From contig JAFQYO010000019.1 in NCBI GenBank assembly GCA_017406405.1, positions 20,091 to 84,090 on the forward strand: a DNA stretch of 64,000 bases, given 5' to 3'. This stretch comes from Candidatus Saccharimonadota bacterium (GTDB lineage Bacteria > Patescibacteriota > Saccharimonadia > Saccharimonadales > Saccharimonadaceae). Below, in pieces: positions 53,020 to 61,560 of this stretch. Position 1 is the stretch's first letter, and the number at the start of each line of letters is the position of its first letter. A program made the position numbers and the translations under genes. The notes beneath the pieces are model-generated. The model made no database searches, was not told the DNA's origin, and was given only the letters and a program-made list of their open reading frames with translations.

Positions 53020-54219
53020 ATGAAAAATCTGTGTTTATACCTCCATATTCATCAGCCCTTTCGTTATCGCCAATATTCCATTTTTGATGTCGGGAAATCC
53101 GAAAACTATTTTTTTGACCCAAATTACAACTCGAAACAGTCAAACGAGCGAATCTTCAAAAAAGTTTCCGAAAAAAGCTATCGCCCGACTTTCTCTCTGC
53201 TCGAAAAAAAATTAAAAGAAGAAAAGAATTTTAAATTCTCCCTTAGTATAACCGGCACCTGGCTCGACCAAGCCGAAATGTGGGAGCCCGATTTAATCAC
53301 TCGTCTCCAAAACATGATAAAATCCGGGCGCGTAGAAATCGTTGGCGAAACATATTATCATTCCATGTCATTCTTTTATGACGAAGCCGAGTTCGAAGCC
53401 CAGATTCGCCTTCACCAAGAAAAAATAAAAGCCCTTTTTAAAAAGAGCCCTAAAGTCTTTCGCAACACCGAATTTGCCTATAACGACAACCTCGGGAAAA
53501 CTATCGAAAAACTAGGTTTCGAAGCTTGTCTTGTCGAAGGTTGGGACAAAGTCCTCGGCTGGCGCAGCGCGAATTATGTCTATTCCGCCGCCGGAACAAA
53601 GTCCCTAAAACTCCTCCCGAAAAACTATCGTTTGTCCGACGATATTGCCTTTCGTTTTTCCGATAAAAACTGGAACGAGTGGCCGCTCACGGTCGAAAAA
53701 TACAAAGCCTGGCTTAACAACGCTTTCTTAGATGGCGAAGTGGTGAACTTGTTCATGGACTTCGAAACTTTTGGCGAGCACCAATGGCGCGAAACCGGAA
53801 TTTTTGATTTTATGAACCGCTTGATTTCTGACTGGGCGAACGATTCCGGATGTTCCTTCCTTACTGTCTCCGAAGCGGCCGCCTTGAAACCGGTCGGAAT
53901 TCTTTCGTTCCCAGAAACTGTTACGTGGGCCGACACCGAACGCGACCTTTCTGCCTGGATAGGGAACAGCCTCCAAGACGAGTCTATGAAACGCCTATAT
54001 TCATTACGAAATAAAGTTCTGGAAAAGTCAAAATCCGACAAATCTCTCCTTGAGGACTTTCGCCGTCTAACGACTTCCGACCACGCTTATTATATGTGCA
54101 CAAAATACTGGAATGATGGCGATGTTCACGCTTATTTTTCAGCTTACGATTCTCCTTATGACGCTTTTCTCTTTTTCCAAAACATCCTCCGCAGTTTAGA
54201 ATATAGGCTTTCGCAATGA
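53020..54219 (+). CDS. GH57-family alpha-amylase-like hydrolase
   Basis: 399 residues. Retaining alpha-glucan-active fold. N-terminal YLHIHQPFRYR (HQP motif), nucleophile Glu in FRNTEFAYND, and MDFETFGEHQW with the general-acid region; SFFYDEAEF and GWDKVLGW are also typical. Likely an alpha-amylase, 4-alpha-glucanotransferase or branching enzyme; the sequence alone does not decide. No signal peptide, so cytoplasmic. Its stop overlaps the next gene through ATGA. Confidence 0.87.
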   Translation: MKNLCLYLHIHQPFRYRQYSIFDVGKSENYFFDPNYNSKQSNERIFKKVSEKSYRPTFSLLEKKLKEEKNFKFSLSITGTWLDQAEMWEPDLITRLQNMIKSGRVEIVGETYYHSMSFFYDEAEFEAQIRLHQEKIKALFKKSPKVFRNTEFAYNDNLGKTIEKLGFEACLVEGWDKVLGWRSANYVYSAAGTKSLKLLPKNYRLSDDIAFRFSDKNWNEWPLTVEKYKAWLNNAFLDGEVVNLFMDFETFGEHQWRETGIFDFMNRLISDWANDSGCSFLTVSEAAALKPVGILSFPETVTWADTERDLSAWIGNSLQDESMKRLYSLRNKVLEKSKSDKSLLEDFRRLTTSDHAYYMCTKYWNDGDVHAYFSAYDSPYDAFLFFQNILRSLEYRLSQ

Positions 54220-55547
54220 AATTTTTAAAGAACCATTTCGAATCAATCATCATCGCATTTTTAATAGTCCTTATAGGGCTTATTTGTCTCGACCTCACTC
54301 GTCCTCGACCTTCCATATCTTATTCGAAAACATTACTCGACAACAAAAATGTCCACGCCATCTCGATTGCCTTGCCGGAAGCGGATTTTGAACAGATTCT
54401 CGAAAACGCTATTTATAAAACTCGCTATCATGCCGACATAAAAATCGACGGCGTCGAGCTAAAAGATGTTTCTTTCTCTACGCGCGGCAACGGAAGCCTA
54501 AGCTATGCCATCTCCTCCGGAAGCGCCAAATTCCCCTATAAAGTCAGTTTTGGCGCCTACGAAAAGTCTCAGACCTATTATGGCCTCGATAAATTAGTAT
54601 TAAATAGCCTTTATGGCGACCAAACCCGCCTTCGCGAATACCTAGCTTTCCGAATTATGGAAGAAGCCGGTGTCGAATCGCCACTCACGAGTTTCGCTGA
54701 GCTAAAAATAAACGGACGCTCTCAGGGGCTCTATCTCGCAGTTGAACAAATTGACGATTCCTTTCTCGGACGCTATGATAACCCCCCGGACACCATACTT
54801 TTTAAACCAAAATCAAGCGGGATTGACCACGGAGCCCTTGCCTATAAACGCGAAAGACTTTTCGATGGTGAAGATATGCTAGACGTAGGCGATACGACCG
54901 AGATGAGCTATGATTTCGAGGGAACAGATTTAGTTTATCGAGGCGAGTCCCCAGAGCTTTATCCAGGAATTTTCGAAAACGCAACAAAAAAGGTCTCGCC
55001 GGCTTCGGTCAGTTATATCATCTCCGCGATAAAGGCCCTTTCTTTCGAAGAAAACATAGAAGATTATTGGGATATAGACGAGCTTGCTCGCTATTTTGCG
55101 GCGCACAATTTCACCGTCAACATAGACAGCTATACCGGCATCACGGCCCAGAACTATTTTCTGAAACTGTCGAACGGAAAGCTTTCTTTGCTCCCGTGGG
55201 ACTATGGTCTCGGCTTTCAAGACCCCGGTTCGGCCACTTATTCGATTGACGAACCGTTGATTCAGACGACCTCGGACCAACGTCCGCTCTGGAAAGCCCT
55301 TTCCGAAAACAAGGAGTTTATGGAAGAGTATCACTCCACTCTCCAAAACCTTCTCGATAATTATTTTCTAAACAGCCGTTGTGAAGACGAAATCGATTTT
55401 GTTTCTTACCTCATTCTCCCGTATGTCGAAAAAGAGGTTAGTTATGACGAACAGTCTCTCGACGGATATAAAGAAAGCGTCGAAGCTCTGAAATCCTTTG
55501 TAAACACTCGAGCCGAGTCGATTCAAAAACAACTTTGGGAAATATAA
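54216..55547 (+). CDS. CotH-like protein kinase, membrane-anchored
   Basis: 443 residues. N-terminal membrane anchor (SIIIAFLIVLIGLICLDL), then CotH kinase fold: DVSFSTRGNGSLS, KFPYKVSF, LYGDQTRLREYLAFRIMEEAG, GLYLAVEQIDDSFL, YFAAHNFTVNIDSYTG and LSLLPWDYGLGF with the metal-binding Asp. CotH proteins are atypical kinases that phosphorylate surface proteins (spore coat in Bacillus). Outside-facing here by topology, so a surface-protein substrate is likely but unproven. Terminated by the hairpin at 55554-55571. Confidence 0.87.
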   Translation: MKFLKNHFESIIIAFLIVLIGLICLDLTRPRPSISYSKTLLDNKNVHAISIALPEADFEQILENAIYKTRYHADIKIDGVELKDVSFSTRGNGSLSYAISSGSAKFPYKVSFGAYEKSQTYYGLDKLVLNSLYGDQTRLREYLAFRIMEEAGVESPLTSFAELKINGRSQGLYLAVEQIDDSFLGRYDNPPDTILFKPKSSGIDHGALAYKRERLFDGEDMLDVGDTTEMSYDFEGTDLVYRGESPELYPGIFENATKKVSPASVSYIISAIKALSFEENIEDYWDIDELARYFAAHNFTVNIDSYTGITAQNYFLKLSNGKLSLLPWDYGLGFQDPGSATYSIDEPLIQTTSDQRPLWKALSENKEFMEEYHSTLQNLLDNYFLNSRCEDEIDFVSYLILPYVEKEVSYDEQSLDGYKESVEALKSFVNTRAESIQKQLWEI

Positions 55548-55553
55548 AAATCC

Positions 55554-55571
55554 CTCCGATTTCTCGGAGGG
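55554..55571. terminator. Terminator between convergent genes
   Basis: CCCTCCGATTTCTCGGAGGG: stem CCCTCCGA/TCGGAGGG; modest T-run context on both strands. Confidence 0.65.
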
Positions 55572-55581
55572 TAAGGTGAGT

Positions 55582-56316
55582 TTAATACAGTTTCTTGATG
55601 TGATGCGGGACGTCAGTGTGATATATTTTTTGATACATCGCTTCCGTAATACCGATAAAAATCTCGCGATACTGAAAATTTCTGGAAAAAATCAGAAATT
55701 CAACAAACATAGCTGGGAAAGGGTCATCAGATTGTGCGAGCTTCGCCATTTTACTGTCAGTCCCCACTCCCTTTCCGGGAACAACATCCATGTTTCCGTT
55801 AATCCCGTGATAGTTCATCCAGCCAATTCCCCAGACAAAGCATGCCCGATCGACCATCTTGCAAAAGTCTTTTCCTTCCAGATTTCTCAAATAAAGCGAC
55901 ATTTGTTCATCTCTTTCGGGTTGCGGAAAGTGCCGAAATAGACTTTTTGCCGTTTCGAACTCTCTTTGTTCTTTTCTCTCCCGGTCAACAGTTCCGTTGT
56001 TTGGTGTATCGCCGTGTTCGACTTCTCCAACTTCGTGCACTAAATGTTCCTCGATTTGTTCGAGCCAATCAATCCCCGAAATGTCATCTCCGAAAAATAT
56101 TTTCAACAGAAACAAAATAATTGTTCCGGACGCAAGGTGTCCAAGGTCGTTCATGACGATTTCCGATGGAGAAGAAAAACTTGATTTCTGGAATTCTTCG
56201 ATTTGGCTTTCGCCATAGAATCCCATCAATCCATACCCGACCCGTTTAACTAAAACATGGTCGAGCCAGAAAAACAAACAATAGACAAATTCTCTGCATT
56301 TGATTCTAAAATCCAA
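55582..56316 (-). CDS. HD-domain phosphohydrolase-like protein
   Basis: 244 residues. The pattern WLDHVLVKRVGYGLMGF, a single His in NDLGHLASGTIILFLL, then HLVHEVGEVEHGDT, fits YfbR/HDDC2-type HD enzymes (5'-nucleotidase-like), although the key dyad reads HE rather than HD. Substrate unknown. Start: TTG 56316, 8 nt after AAGGAGGTG, is the in-frame choice. An ATG at 56321 lies at closer spacing but is in another frame and gives only a 23-residue peptide, ending 56250. Confidence 0.6.
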   Translation of the reverse strand: MDFRIKCREFVYCLFFWLDHVLVKRVGYGLMGFYGESQIEEFQKSSFSSPSEIVMNDLGHLASGTIILFLLKIFFGDDISGIDWLEQIEEHLVHEVGEVEHGDTPNNGTVDRERKEQREFETAKSLFRHFPQPERDEQMSLYLRNLEGKDFCKMVDRACFVWGIGWMNYHGINGNMDVVPGKGVGTDSKMAKLAQSDDPFPAMFVEFLIFSRNFQYREIFIGITEAMYQKIYHTDVPHHIKKLY

Positions 56317-56379
56317 AACATCTCACCTCCTTTTAAGGTACTTAGGTACGCCCCCTGTTTTGGACATTATAACACAGTT

Positions 56380-57393
56380 TTATCTCAAGCCAATTATTTT
56401 ATATACTTTGTCAAGTTTTTTATTTGCGACTTCGTTAGCATATTTCTCACCCTCAGGGAACAAGGCTAGAACTTCTTCATCAGAGATCTCCGAAAGCTTT
56501 GTCTGGAAACCTTCGAGCAAATTCTCGACCGCGTCCGCGACTTCCGACTTCAGCTCCCCATAACTCGTTTTTCCGCGCCATTCTTTCGCGACCTCCTTAA
56601 CCTCTTTGTCCTTTACTAAAGCGAGGATTTGCAAAAGGTTAGAAATCCCCGGGCGGGTTCTAAAATCAAAATCAACCTCCGAGAAACTGTCTGTCGTCGC
56701 GGATTTGATTTTCTTTCCTGCTTTTTTTGGCTCGTCCGAAAGCATTATTTTAGAATTTTCTCCCGGAGTCGATTTTGACATTTTCTTTTCTGGGTTCACT
56801 AAATCACGAATCCGGACTCCGCCGTTCTCTCCCATAAACTCGGCTTGTTCTTTTTCGGGGCAGGGAATTGTAAACACCTCTCCGTATTTATTATTGAATC
56901 TCGTCGCAAGATTTCTCGTCAGCTCGATATGCTGGAACTGGTCTTCGCCAACCGGAACATAATTCGCGTCATAAAGCAATATGTCCGCCGCCATCAAAAT
57001 CGGATAATCAAAAATCCCAACGTTCGCGCTATCCTTTCCTTCGCCTTTCTCCTTGTACTGAATCATTCTCGAAACTTCCCCCATGCTAGCATGACAGTTC
57101 AAAACCCAAGCCAACTCAGCGTGCGCTGGGACGTGGCTTTGGCGATAAATATGCACATTCTCATTTATCTTCAAGCCGGCCGCTAAAAAGTATTTCATCG
57201 ACCGAATCATGTTTTCTTTTAGACTTCCTTCAATCGGGGAAATAATCGAGTGTAGATCAGGAACAAAAATATTTACGTTGTACTCTTCTGAATATTTGTT
57301 CGCAAGCCGCACCATCGGTAACAAAACGCCGAGATAATGCCCGAGGTGAAGTTCGCTGTTTACTCTTAGTCCCGTAAGAATTGTCTTTTTCAT
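56380..57393 (-). CDS. trpS: Tryptophanyl-tRNA synthetase
   Basis: 337 residues. Class I synthetase charging tRNA-Trp. HIGH-equivalent SELHLGHYLG, KMSKS in EKKMSKSTPG, GEDQFQHIELTRNLATRFN, and a terminal helix KKLDKVYKIIGL. Start ATG 57393 was preferred over an upstream codon because TATAAT (57400-57405 complement) ends 6 nt before it, again leaderless. Divergent with tRNA-Ala(GGC); the promoters sit back to back. Confidence 0.96.
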   Translation of the reverse strand: MKKTILTGLRVNSELHLGHYLGVLLPMVRLANKYSEEYNVNIFVPDLHSIISPIEGSLKENMIRSMKYFLAAGLKINENVHIYRQSHVPAHAELAWVLNCHASMGEVSRMIQYKEKGEGKDSANVGIFDYPILMAADILLYDANYVPVGEDQFQHIELTRNLATRFNNKYGEVFTIPCPEKEQAEFMGENGGVRIRDLVNPEKKMSKSTPGENSKIMLSDEPKKAGKKIKSATTDSFSEVDFDFRTRPGISNLLQILALVKDKEVKEVAKEWRGKTSYGELKSEVADAVENLLEGFQTKLSEISDEEVLALFPEGEKYANEVANKKLDKVYKIIGLR

Positions 57394-57418
57394 GCTTCCA
57401 TTATACCAAAGATTATGA

Positions 57419-57424
57419 TAAAAT
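57419..57424 (+). promoter_or_regulatory. -10 box of tRNA-Ala(GGC)
   Basis: TATGATAAAAT (extended -10), tRNA starts 13 nt later. Confidence 0.5.
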
Positions 57425-57437
57425 GAAGACAAGAAAT

Positions 57438-57513
57438 GGGGTGCTAGCTCATTTGGTAGAGCGCTTCCATGGCATGGAAGAGGTAAGGAGTTCGAATCTC
57501 CTGCACTCCACCA
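57438..57513 (+). tRNA. tRNA-Ala(GGC)
   Basis: Acceptor GGGGTGC/GCACTCC with G3-U70, anticodon stem CTTCC/GGAAG, loop ATGGCAT giving GGC, T-arm GTTCGAATC, encoded CCA. Followed by hairpin AAGGACC-GCAA-GGTCTTTTT (57524-57545). Confidence 0.95.
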
Positions 57514-57523
57514 CGAAAAATGA

Positions 57524-57545
57524 AAAGGACCGCAAGGTCTTTTTA
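57524..57545 (+). terminator. Terminator after tRNA-Ala(GGC)
   Basis: AAAAGGACC GCAA GGTCTTTTT stem with T-rich tail. Confidence 0.7.
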
Positions 57546-57605
57546 TTTATTTTTCGAGACACCTTGCACATTAACATTTTAGACATACAAAAAGGAGGTG
57601 AGCTC

Positions 57606-58907
57606 ATGAATACAAGAGAATTACAGATGTTTGACTATGACCGCATGATAAACATCATCGTCGGTTATTTTCGTGCCCATAAATATTGGGAAGGAATCGA
57701 CGCGATTACCTTCGCTCAAGAAAAACATGGCGACGCGATGCGAAAAAGTTCTAAACTAAAATACTTTTGTCATCCAATTCTTGTTGCTTATCTTGCAGTT
57801 CTGTTAAACTTAGAGCCAGAAATAATCGCCACTGCGCTTCTCCATGACGTAATCGAAGATGCGCATGCCGATTTTACTTCGCTCCCGGTTCATTCTAGCG
57901 TCCAGCAGAGTGTAAAAGCGATTACAATCATGAAAATAAAACCCGACGAGTCGAAAACCGACACGAAGATTCGCTATTACGGCCGTATGGACGAAGACAT
58001 CGATGCTCTTGTCGTAAAAATGCTCGATCGACTAACAAACCTGACTTCTATGGTCGGTTGTCTGTCGAAAGAAGCTATCATTAAAAACATTTGCGAAACC
58101 GACCAAAAACTTCTTCCGGCGGTCAAGCGTGCTCGCCGGACAAAATCGCACGATTTTCGTAAAAAACGCGACGTTTTGTTTGTTCTTCAACAAGTTTTAC
58201 GCTCCATCAACGAGCCACTCGCAATGCTTTTTGAAGTTCGCGAAGTCGAGCGAAAAAAGCACGATCTCGCCCGAACCCATGCTCGTCTCGAAGGTCGCCT
58301 CGAAACGCGAGACGAGAACGGCTCGTTTATCTATGAATATTCTGATATGGCGCTCATGTACGCATATGAAGCGGCGAGCGATTTCAGGAAAAAAGAGTTT
58401 CGTGGTTCGGACACCCTACTTTCAGCATCGTTTGCAATCGCCTTCGGAATTCGCGAAGACAACGCAATCGCGACAATTCTTCTCGGCAACTTGCCAAACG
58501 CCGACACATCTGGCTTTAATCAAAAAATCCAGCGTGCCATACGTCGGCTTCAGCCCGTCCCTCTTCTTGGCGAAACACCAGAAAAAACCACGGAACGATT
58601 CTATGCTGAGCTGTCCCAAAACAAAGAAGCCCTGCTTGCGAAAAGTCTTTATCGCTGGTCGGAAATTTGTTATGGCCAAGTCGTTGGCGAAGAATCGCTC
58701 TCTGACGAAGAGATAACTACGCTTATAAGGGAAACAGACAATTTTCTTATTCCCGCGCTTGATGCGGGTCGGAGAAATTTTGGCGAGTTTTCCTCAATCT
58801 TCGAGTTCTTAATGATTTTGCTCCGGCTGTGTTACGAAACAATTGCCGAATACAAACAAATCAGTCTCCCGCACATTTCTGGTTTTTATGAAGGGAAATA
58901 TGTCTAA
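57606..58907 (+). CDS. SpoT-like HD-domain protein with degenerate second HD copy
   Basis: 433 residues from ATG 57606 (AAGGAGGTG ends 6 nt upstream). First half: a RelA/SpoT-type HD domain, KYFCHPILVAYLAVLLNLEP, TALLHDVIEDAHADF (H80-D81) and VVKMLDRLTNL. Second half (about 255-425) repeats the same helices: GSDTLLSASFAIAFGIREDN, TILLGNLPNADTSGF and LLAKSLYRWSEICYG, but H, HD and D ligands are lost. No ppGpp synthetase, TGS or ACT domain. A (p)ppGpp hydrolase or a nucleotide-sensing regulator is plausible. Confidence 0.72.
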   Translation: MNTRELQMFDYDRMINIIVGYFRAHKYWEGIDAITFAQEKHGDAMRKSSKLKYFCHPILVAYLAVLLNLEPEIIATALLHDVIEDAHADFTSLPVHSSVQQSVKAITIMKIKPDESKTDTKIRYYGRMDEDIDALVVKMLDRLTNLTSMVGCLSKEAIIKNICETDQKLLPAVKRARRTKSHDFRKKRDVLFVLQQVLRSINEPLAMLFEVREVERKKHDLARTHARLEGRLETRDENGSFIYEYSDMALMYAYEAASDFRKKEFRGSDTLLSASFAIAFGIREDNAIATILLGNLPNADTSGFNQKIQRAIRRLQPVPLLGETPEKTTERFYAELSQNKEALLAKSLYRWSEICYGQVVGEESLSDEEITTLIRETDNFLIPALDAGRRNFGEFSSIFEFLMILLRLCYETIAEYKQISLPHISGFYEGKYV

Positions 58908-58911
58908 ACAA

Positions 58912-58941
58912 AACCGGCGCTTTCGGGCGCCGGCTTTTTAT
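58912..58941 (+). terminator. Terminator before pseudouridine synthase gene
   Basis: CCGGCGC TTTCGG GCGCCGG, followed by CTTTTTA; very stable. Confidence 0.9.
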
Positions 58942-58955
58942 GGTATAATTTTCTC

Positions 58956-59849
58956 ATGATTAGAACCGGCAAAAAATTCTCGAAACCAGAGATGTCTCGC
59001 GTTATAAACGGCGATATTATTTTAGAGACCGAAGCCGAAAAACCAGAGTTGTTCCGTCTCGACCATCTTCTTGTTAAAAAATATCCCGAGTATAACCGCT
59101 CTTCTCTCCAAAGTTTCATAAAATCCGGTTTTGTGACTGTAGATGGAGTTGTTGCGGAAAAACCGAACGAAAAATACAGCCCGTCCGTAAAAATCTCTCT
59201 CTCCGTCCCCGAAAAGAAACTCCCTAAGTCCTTCAAAGACCCCGAGATAATCTTCGAAGACGAAAACGTAAAAGTCCTGAATAAGCCCGCTGGCCTTCTC
59301 TCGATGTCGAAGGGCGAATACTGTCCTGAACCGACACTAGAAGATTATGGCCTCCTCGTTCATCGCCTCGACCGAGACACTTCTGGCGTTGTTATTCTCG
59401 CCAAAAACGAGCCGACCCAAAAATCCCTCCGAAAGCAGTTCCAAGATCGAAAGGCCCATAAAACCTACCTCGCCGTCGTTAAAGGCCGTCCGAAACTCGA
59501 CTCCGCAAAAATTGACCTCCCTATCGCTCGAAACATAAAACGCCCGACGACTTTTAAAGTCGATCCAAACGGAAAGCCCTCGACGACTTTCTATCGGGTC
59601 TTAAAGTCAAATGACGATTTCTCTCTCCTCGAGCTTAAGCCGATTACAGGCCGAACTCACCAGCTCCGTGTCCATTTACGATACCTCGGGACGCCAATTG
59701 TTGGCGACCAAGTTTATGGGGACGAAAGCTTCGAAAAATCGCGCCTTTTTCTCCATGCTAAATCTCTCGAGATTACCATTCCCGAAGGTTCTCGTCGGAC
59801 TTTCGAGGCTCCTCTTCCGCCCGAATTTCTAACCTTTTTTGAAAACTAA
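58956..59849 (+). CDS. RluA/RluD-family pseudouridine synthase
   Basis: 297 residues. S4 RNA-binding domain (FRLDHLLVKKYPEYNRSSLQ... FVTVDGVVAEKP) then a synthase core with the catalytic Asp in HRLDRDTSGVVILAKN, LNKPAGLLSM, and the RTHQLRVHL motif. Probably modifies 23S rRNA; exact site unknown. A roughly 35-residue N-terminal prefix precedes S4. TATAAT (58944-58949) ends 6 nt before the ATG, so probably leaderless. Stop overlaps the next gene (TAATG). Confidence 0.92.
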   Translation: MIRTGKKFSKPEMSRVINGDIILETEAEKPELFRLDHLLVKKYPEYNRSSLQSFIKSGFVTVDGVVAEKPNEKYSPSVKISLSVPEKKLPKSFKDPEIIFEDENVKVLNKPAGLLSMSKGEYCPEPTLEDYGLLVHRLDRDTSGVVILAKNEPTQKSLRKQFQDRKAHKTYLAVVKGRPKLDSAKIDLPIARNIKRPTTFKVDPNGKPSTTFYRVLKSNDDFSLLELKPITGRTHQLRVHLRYLGTPIVGDQVYGDESFEKSRLFLHAKSLEITIPEGSRRTFEAPLPPEFLTFFEN

Positions 59850-60532
59850 TGTTCTTAGAAAACCTTGAAAAAATCCCCGACCTCTCAAGAAAAACGAGCT
59901 TCTCGATTTTTGTCGCCGACGTAGATTCAGTTACAAAAATCCTCAAAAAAGCCTATAAATCCTCGGTTAGTTTTTTGTCTCCGGACGAAAAAACCGGAAA
60001 AATCTCCGTCGATTCTGTTCGAGATTTTGTTTCTTCGACGAATTCCGTCGAGTCGTCCGACCGGTTTTTCGTTATCACATTCGCCGAATGTTTGAACCCT
60101 GCCGCCGAAAATGCCCTCTTGAAAAACCTCGAAGAGCCAAAGCCTCGTCATCATTTCATTTTATTAACCACCTCTCCTTCTTCGCTTCTCCCGACCGTTT
60201 TGTCTCGAGCCCAAATCTATTTCGAAAAAGAGTCCGACCGCCTTTCCGCCCCGATTAAAACCGACGAAAAAACAAAAGCCCTCGCGAAACAACTTATTGT
60301 CGCCGACGAAAAAGGTCTTATCGCTCTCGGAAATGACCTCTCGAAGAAAAAGGATAATCCTCGTCGCTATGCTCTCGCAGTTGTCGGGACCGCGATAGAA
60401 ATCCTTTATAAATCCTATTTCGCAACAAACCAAGAAAAATACCTAAAAAAACTCCCAAATCTCCTCAAAACCTACGAAAACCTTGAAAAAAACGGTCATA
60501 TTAAACTCCATTTAGTCGCGGATATGCTATAA
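59849..60532 (+). CDS. holB: Clamp-loader delta'-like subunit
   Basis: 227 residues, shorter than typical delta' (about 330). The conserved block CLNPAAENALLKNLEEPKPR and FILLTTSPSSLLPTVLSRAQ, with the SR(A/C) sensor region, marks a DNA polymerase III gamma/delta' AAA+ protein. There is no Walker A, consistent with delta' being ATPase-inactive. The C-terminal collar appears abbreviated. Coupled by TAATG to the pseudouridine synthase gene. Confidence 0.85.
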   Translation: MFLENLEKIPDLSRKTSFSIFVADVDSVTKILKKAYKSSVSFLSPDEKTGKISVDSVRDFVSSTNSVESSDRFFVITFAECLNPAAENALLKNLEEPKPRHHFILLTTSPSSLLPTVLSRAQIYFEKESDRLSAPIKTDEKTKALAKQLIVADEKGLIALGNDLSKKKDNPRRYALAVVGTAIEILYKSYFATNQEKYLKKLPNLLKTYENLEKNGHIKLHLVADML

Positions 60533-60540
60533 TAATACAT

Positions 60541-61374
60541 ATGATTGGCGCCTTACTCATTTTCGCGTTTCTTATTTTCCTTATTTTTGTTTATCCCGAA
60601 ATCGTTAAGAAGAAAAACCAAGAAGCCGAAAACTCTCCCCGCTTCAACGCCCAAATGAAAAAGCTCTGGTCAATCGCGCAAGTCTCGATGAAAGAGCGAA
60701 AGCCTCTCCGCGCCGAGAAGGCCCTCTTGACGATTCTGAAATTTGACGAAAAAAACGCCGCCGCTTATAACCGTCTCGGGATTCTCTACGCAAAAGAGTC
60801 GAAATTCGACGAGGCGATTGAATGTTTCGAAATCGCTCAAAGTCTCGATAATAACGCTTCCTCTCTTCATAACGCCGGCCTGATTTATCTCGAAACCGGC
60901 GCCTACGAAAAAGCCGCGATGGCTTTTGAACAAGCCCTCGAGCTTGAAGGAGGTGTGGCCGCCCGTTTTATTGCCCTCGCGAAGGCTCTTGAAAAACTCG
61001 GTCGTCGTAAAGAGTCCATCGACGCTCTCGAGTCGGCATACGAACTCGAAGCTTCGACGACGACCTTACGCCAAATTCTCGCCCTCTATGAAGCCTCCGG
61101 CGACCAAGAAGGCATAGAAAGCACGACTCTCCGAATAAACAACCAACTTGCTTCCCTCGAAAAACAAAAATCCTCCCCGAAAAAACGCCGTCTGCTCCGC
61201 GCCAAATCCGCTCGTCCTGCTATAGAAAAATCCGCCCCCTTAAAGCCGAAGAAAATAAAAAAGCCCGTCCGAAAGACCTCCGGTTCTGCAACTGCGACTA
61301 TGAAGCCCGCCGGCTCCGTCTCCTCGTCTCCTATGCCTCCACGCCGTCGACTTATCCGCCCAAAAAAGAAATAA
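60541..61374 (+). CDS. TPR-repeat membrane protein
   Basis: 277 residues. N-terminal membrane segment (GALLIFAFLIFLIFVYPEIV), then about four TPR units (AAYNRLGILYAKESKFDEAI, SSLHNAGLIYLETGAYEKAA, AALAKALEKLGRRKESI) followed by a highly basic, proline-rich tail (KKRRLLRAKSARP, PKKIKKPVRK, PPRRRLIRPKKK) that might bind nucleic acid or acidic proteins. Function unknown. TATAAT (60528-60533) overlaps the holB end; gap 7 nt to the ATG, so probably leaderless. Confidence 0.75.
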   Translation: MIGALLIFAFLIFLIFVYPEIVKKKNQEAENSPRFNAQMKKLWSIAQVSMKERKPLRAEKALLTILKFDEKNAAAYNRLGILYAKESKFDEAIECFEIAQSLDNNASSLHNAGLIYLETGAYEKAAMAFEQALELEGGVAARFIALAKALEKLGRRKESIDALESAYELEASTTTLRQILALYEASGDQEGIESTTLRINNQLASLEKQKSSPKKRRLLRAKSARPAIEKSAPLKPKKIKKPVRKTSGSATATMKPAGSVSSSPMPPRRRLIRPKKK

Positions 61375-61416
61375 AAAACGCGCTCACGCGCAATAGATTT
61401 TCAAAACGTCCTAAAC

Positions 61417-61501
61417 TGGTGCTGGAAGTAGGACTCGAACCTACGAAGCCCGAAGGCGAGAGATTTACAGTCTCTTGTCATTGCCACTAGACGATTCCAG
61501 C
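61417..61501 (-). tRNA. tRNA-Tyr(GUA)
   Basis: 85-nt class II tRNA. Acceptor GCTGGAA/TTCCAGC, discriminator A, encoded CCA, long variable arm GCCTTCGGGC, anticodon loop CTGTAAA giving GUA. Confidence 0.95.
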
Positions 61502-61560
61502 ACTATCCTTAGTTTATCACAATCTTTTCTTTTTGAAAAGCATTGTTATATAATATATAT

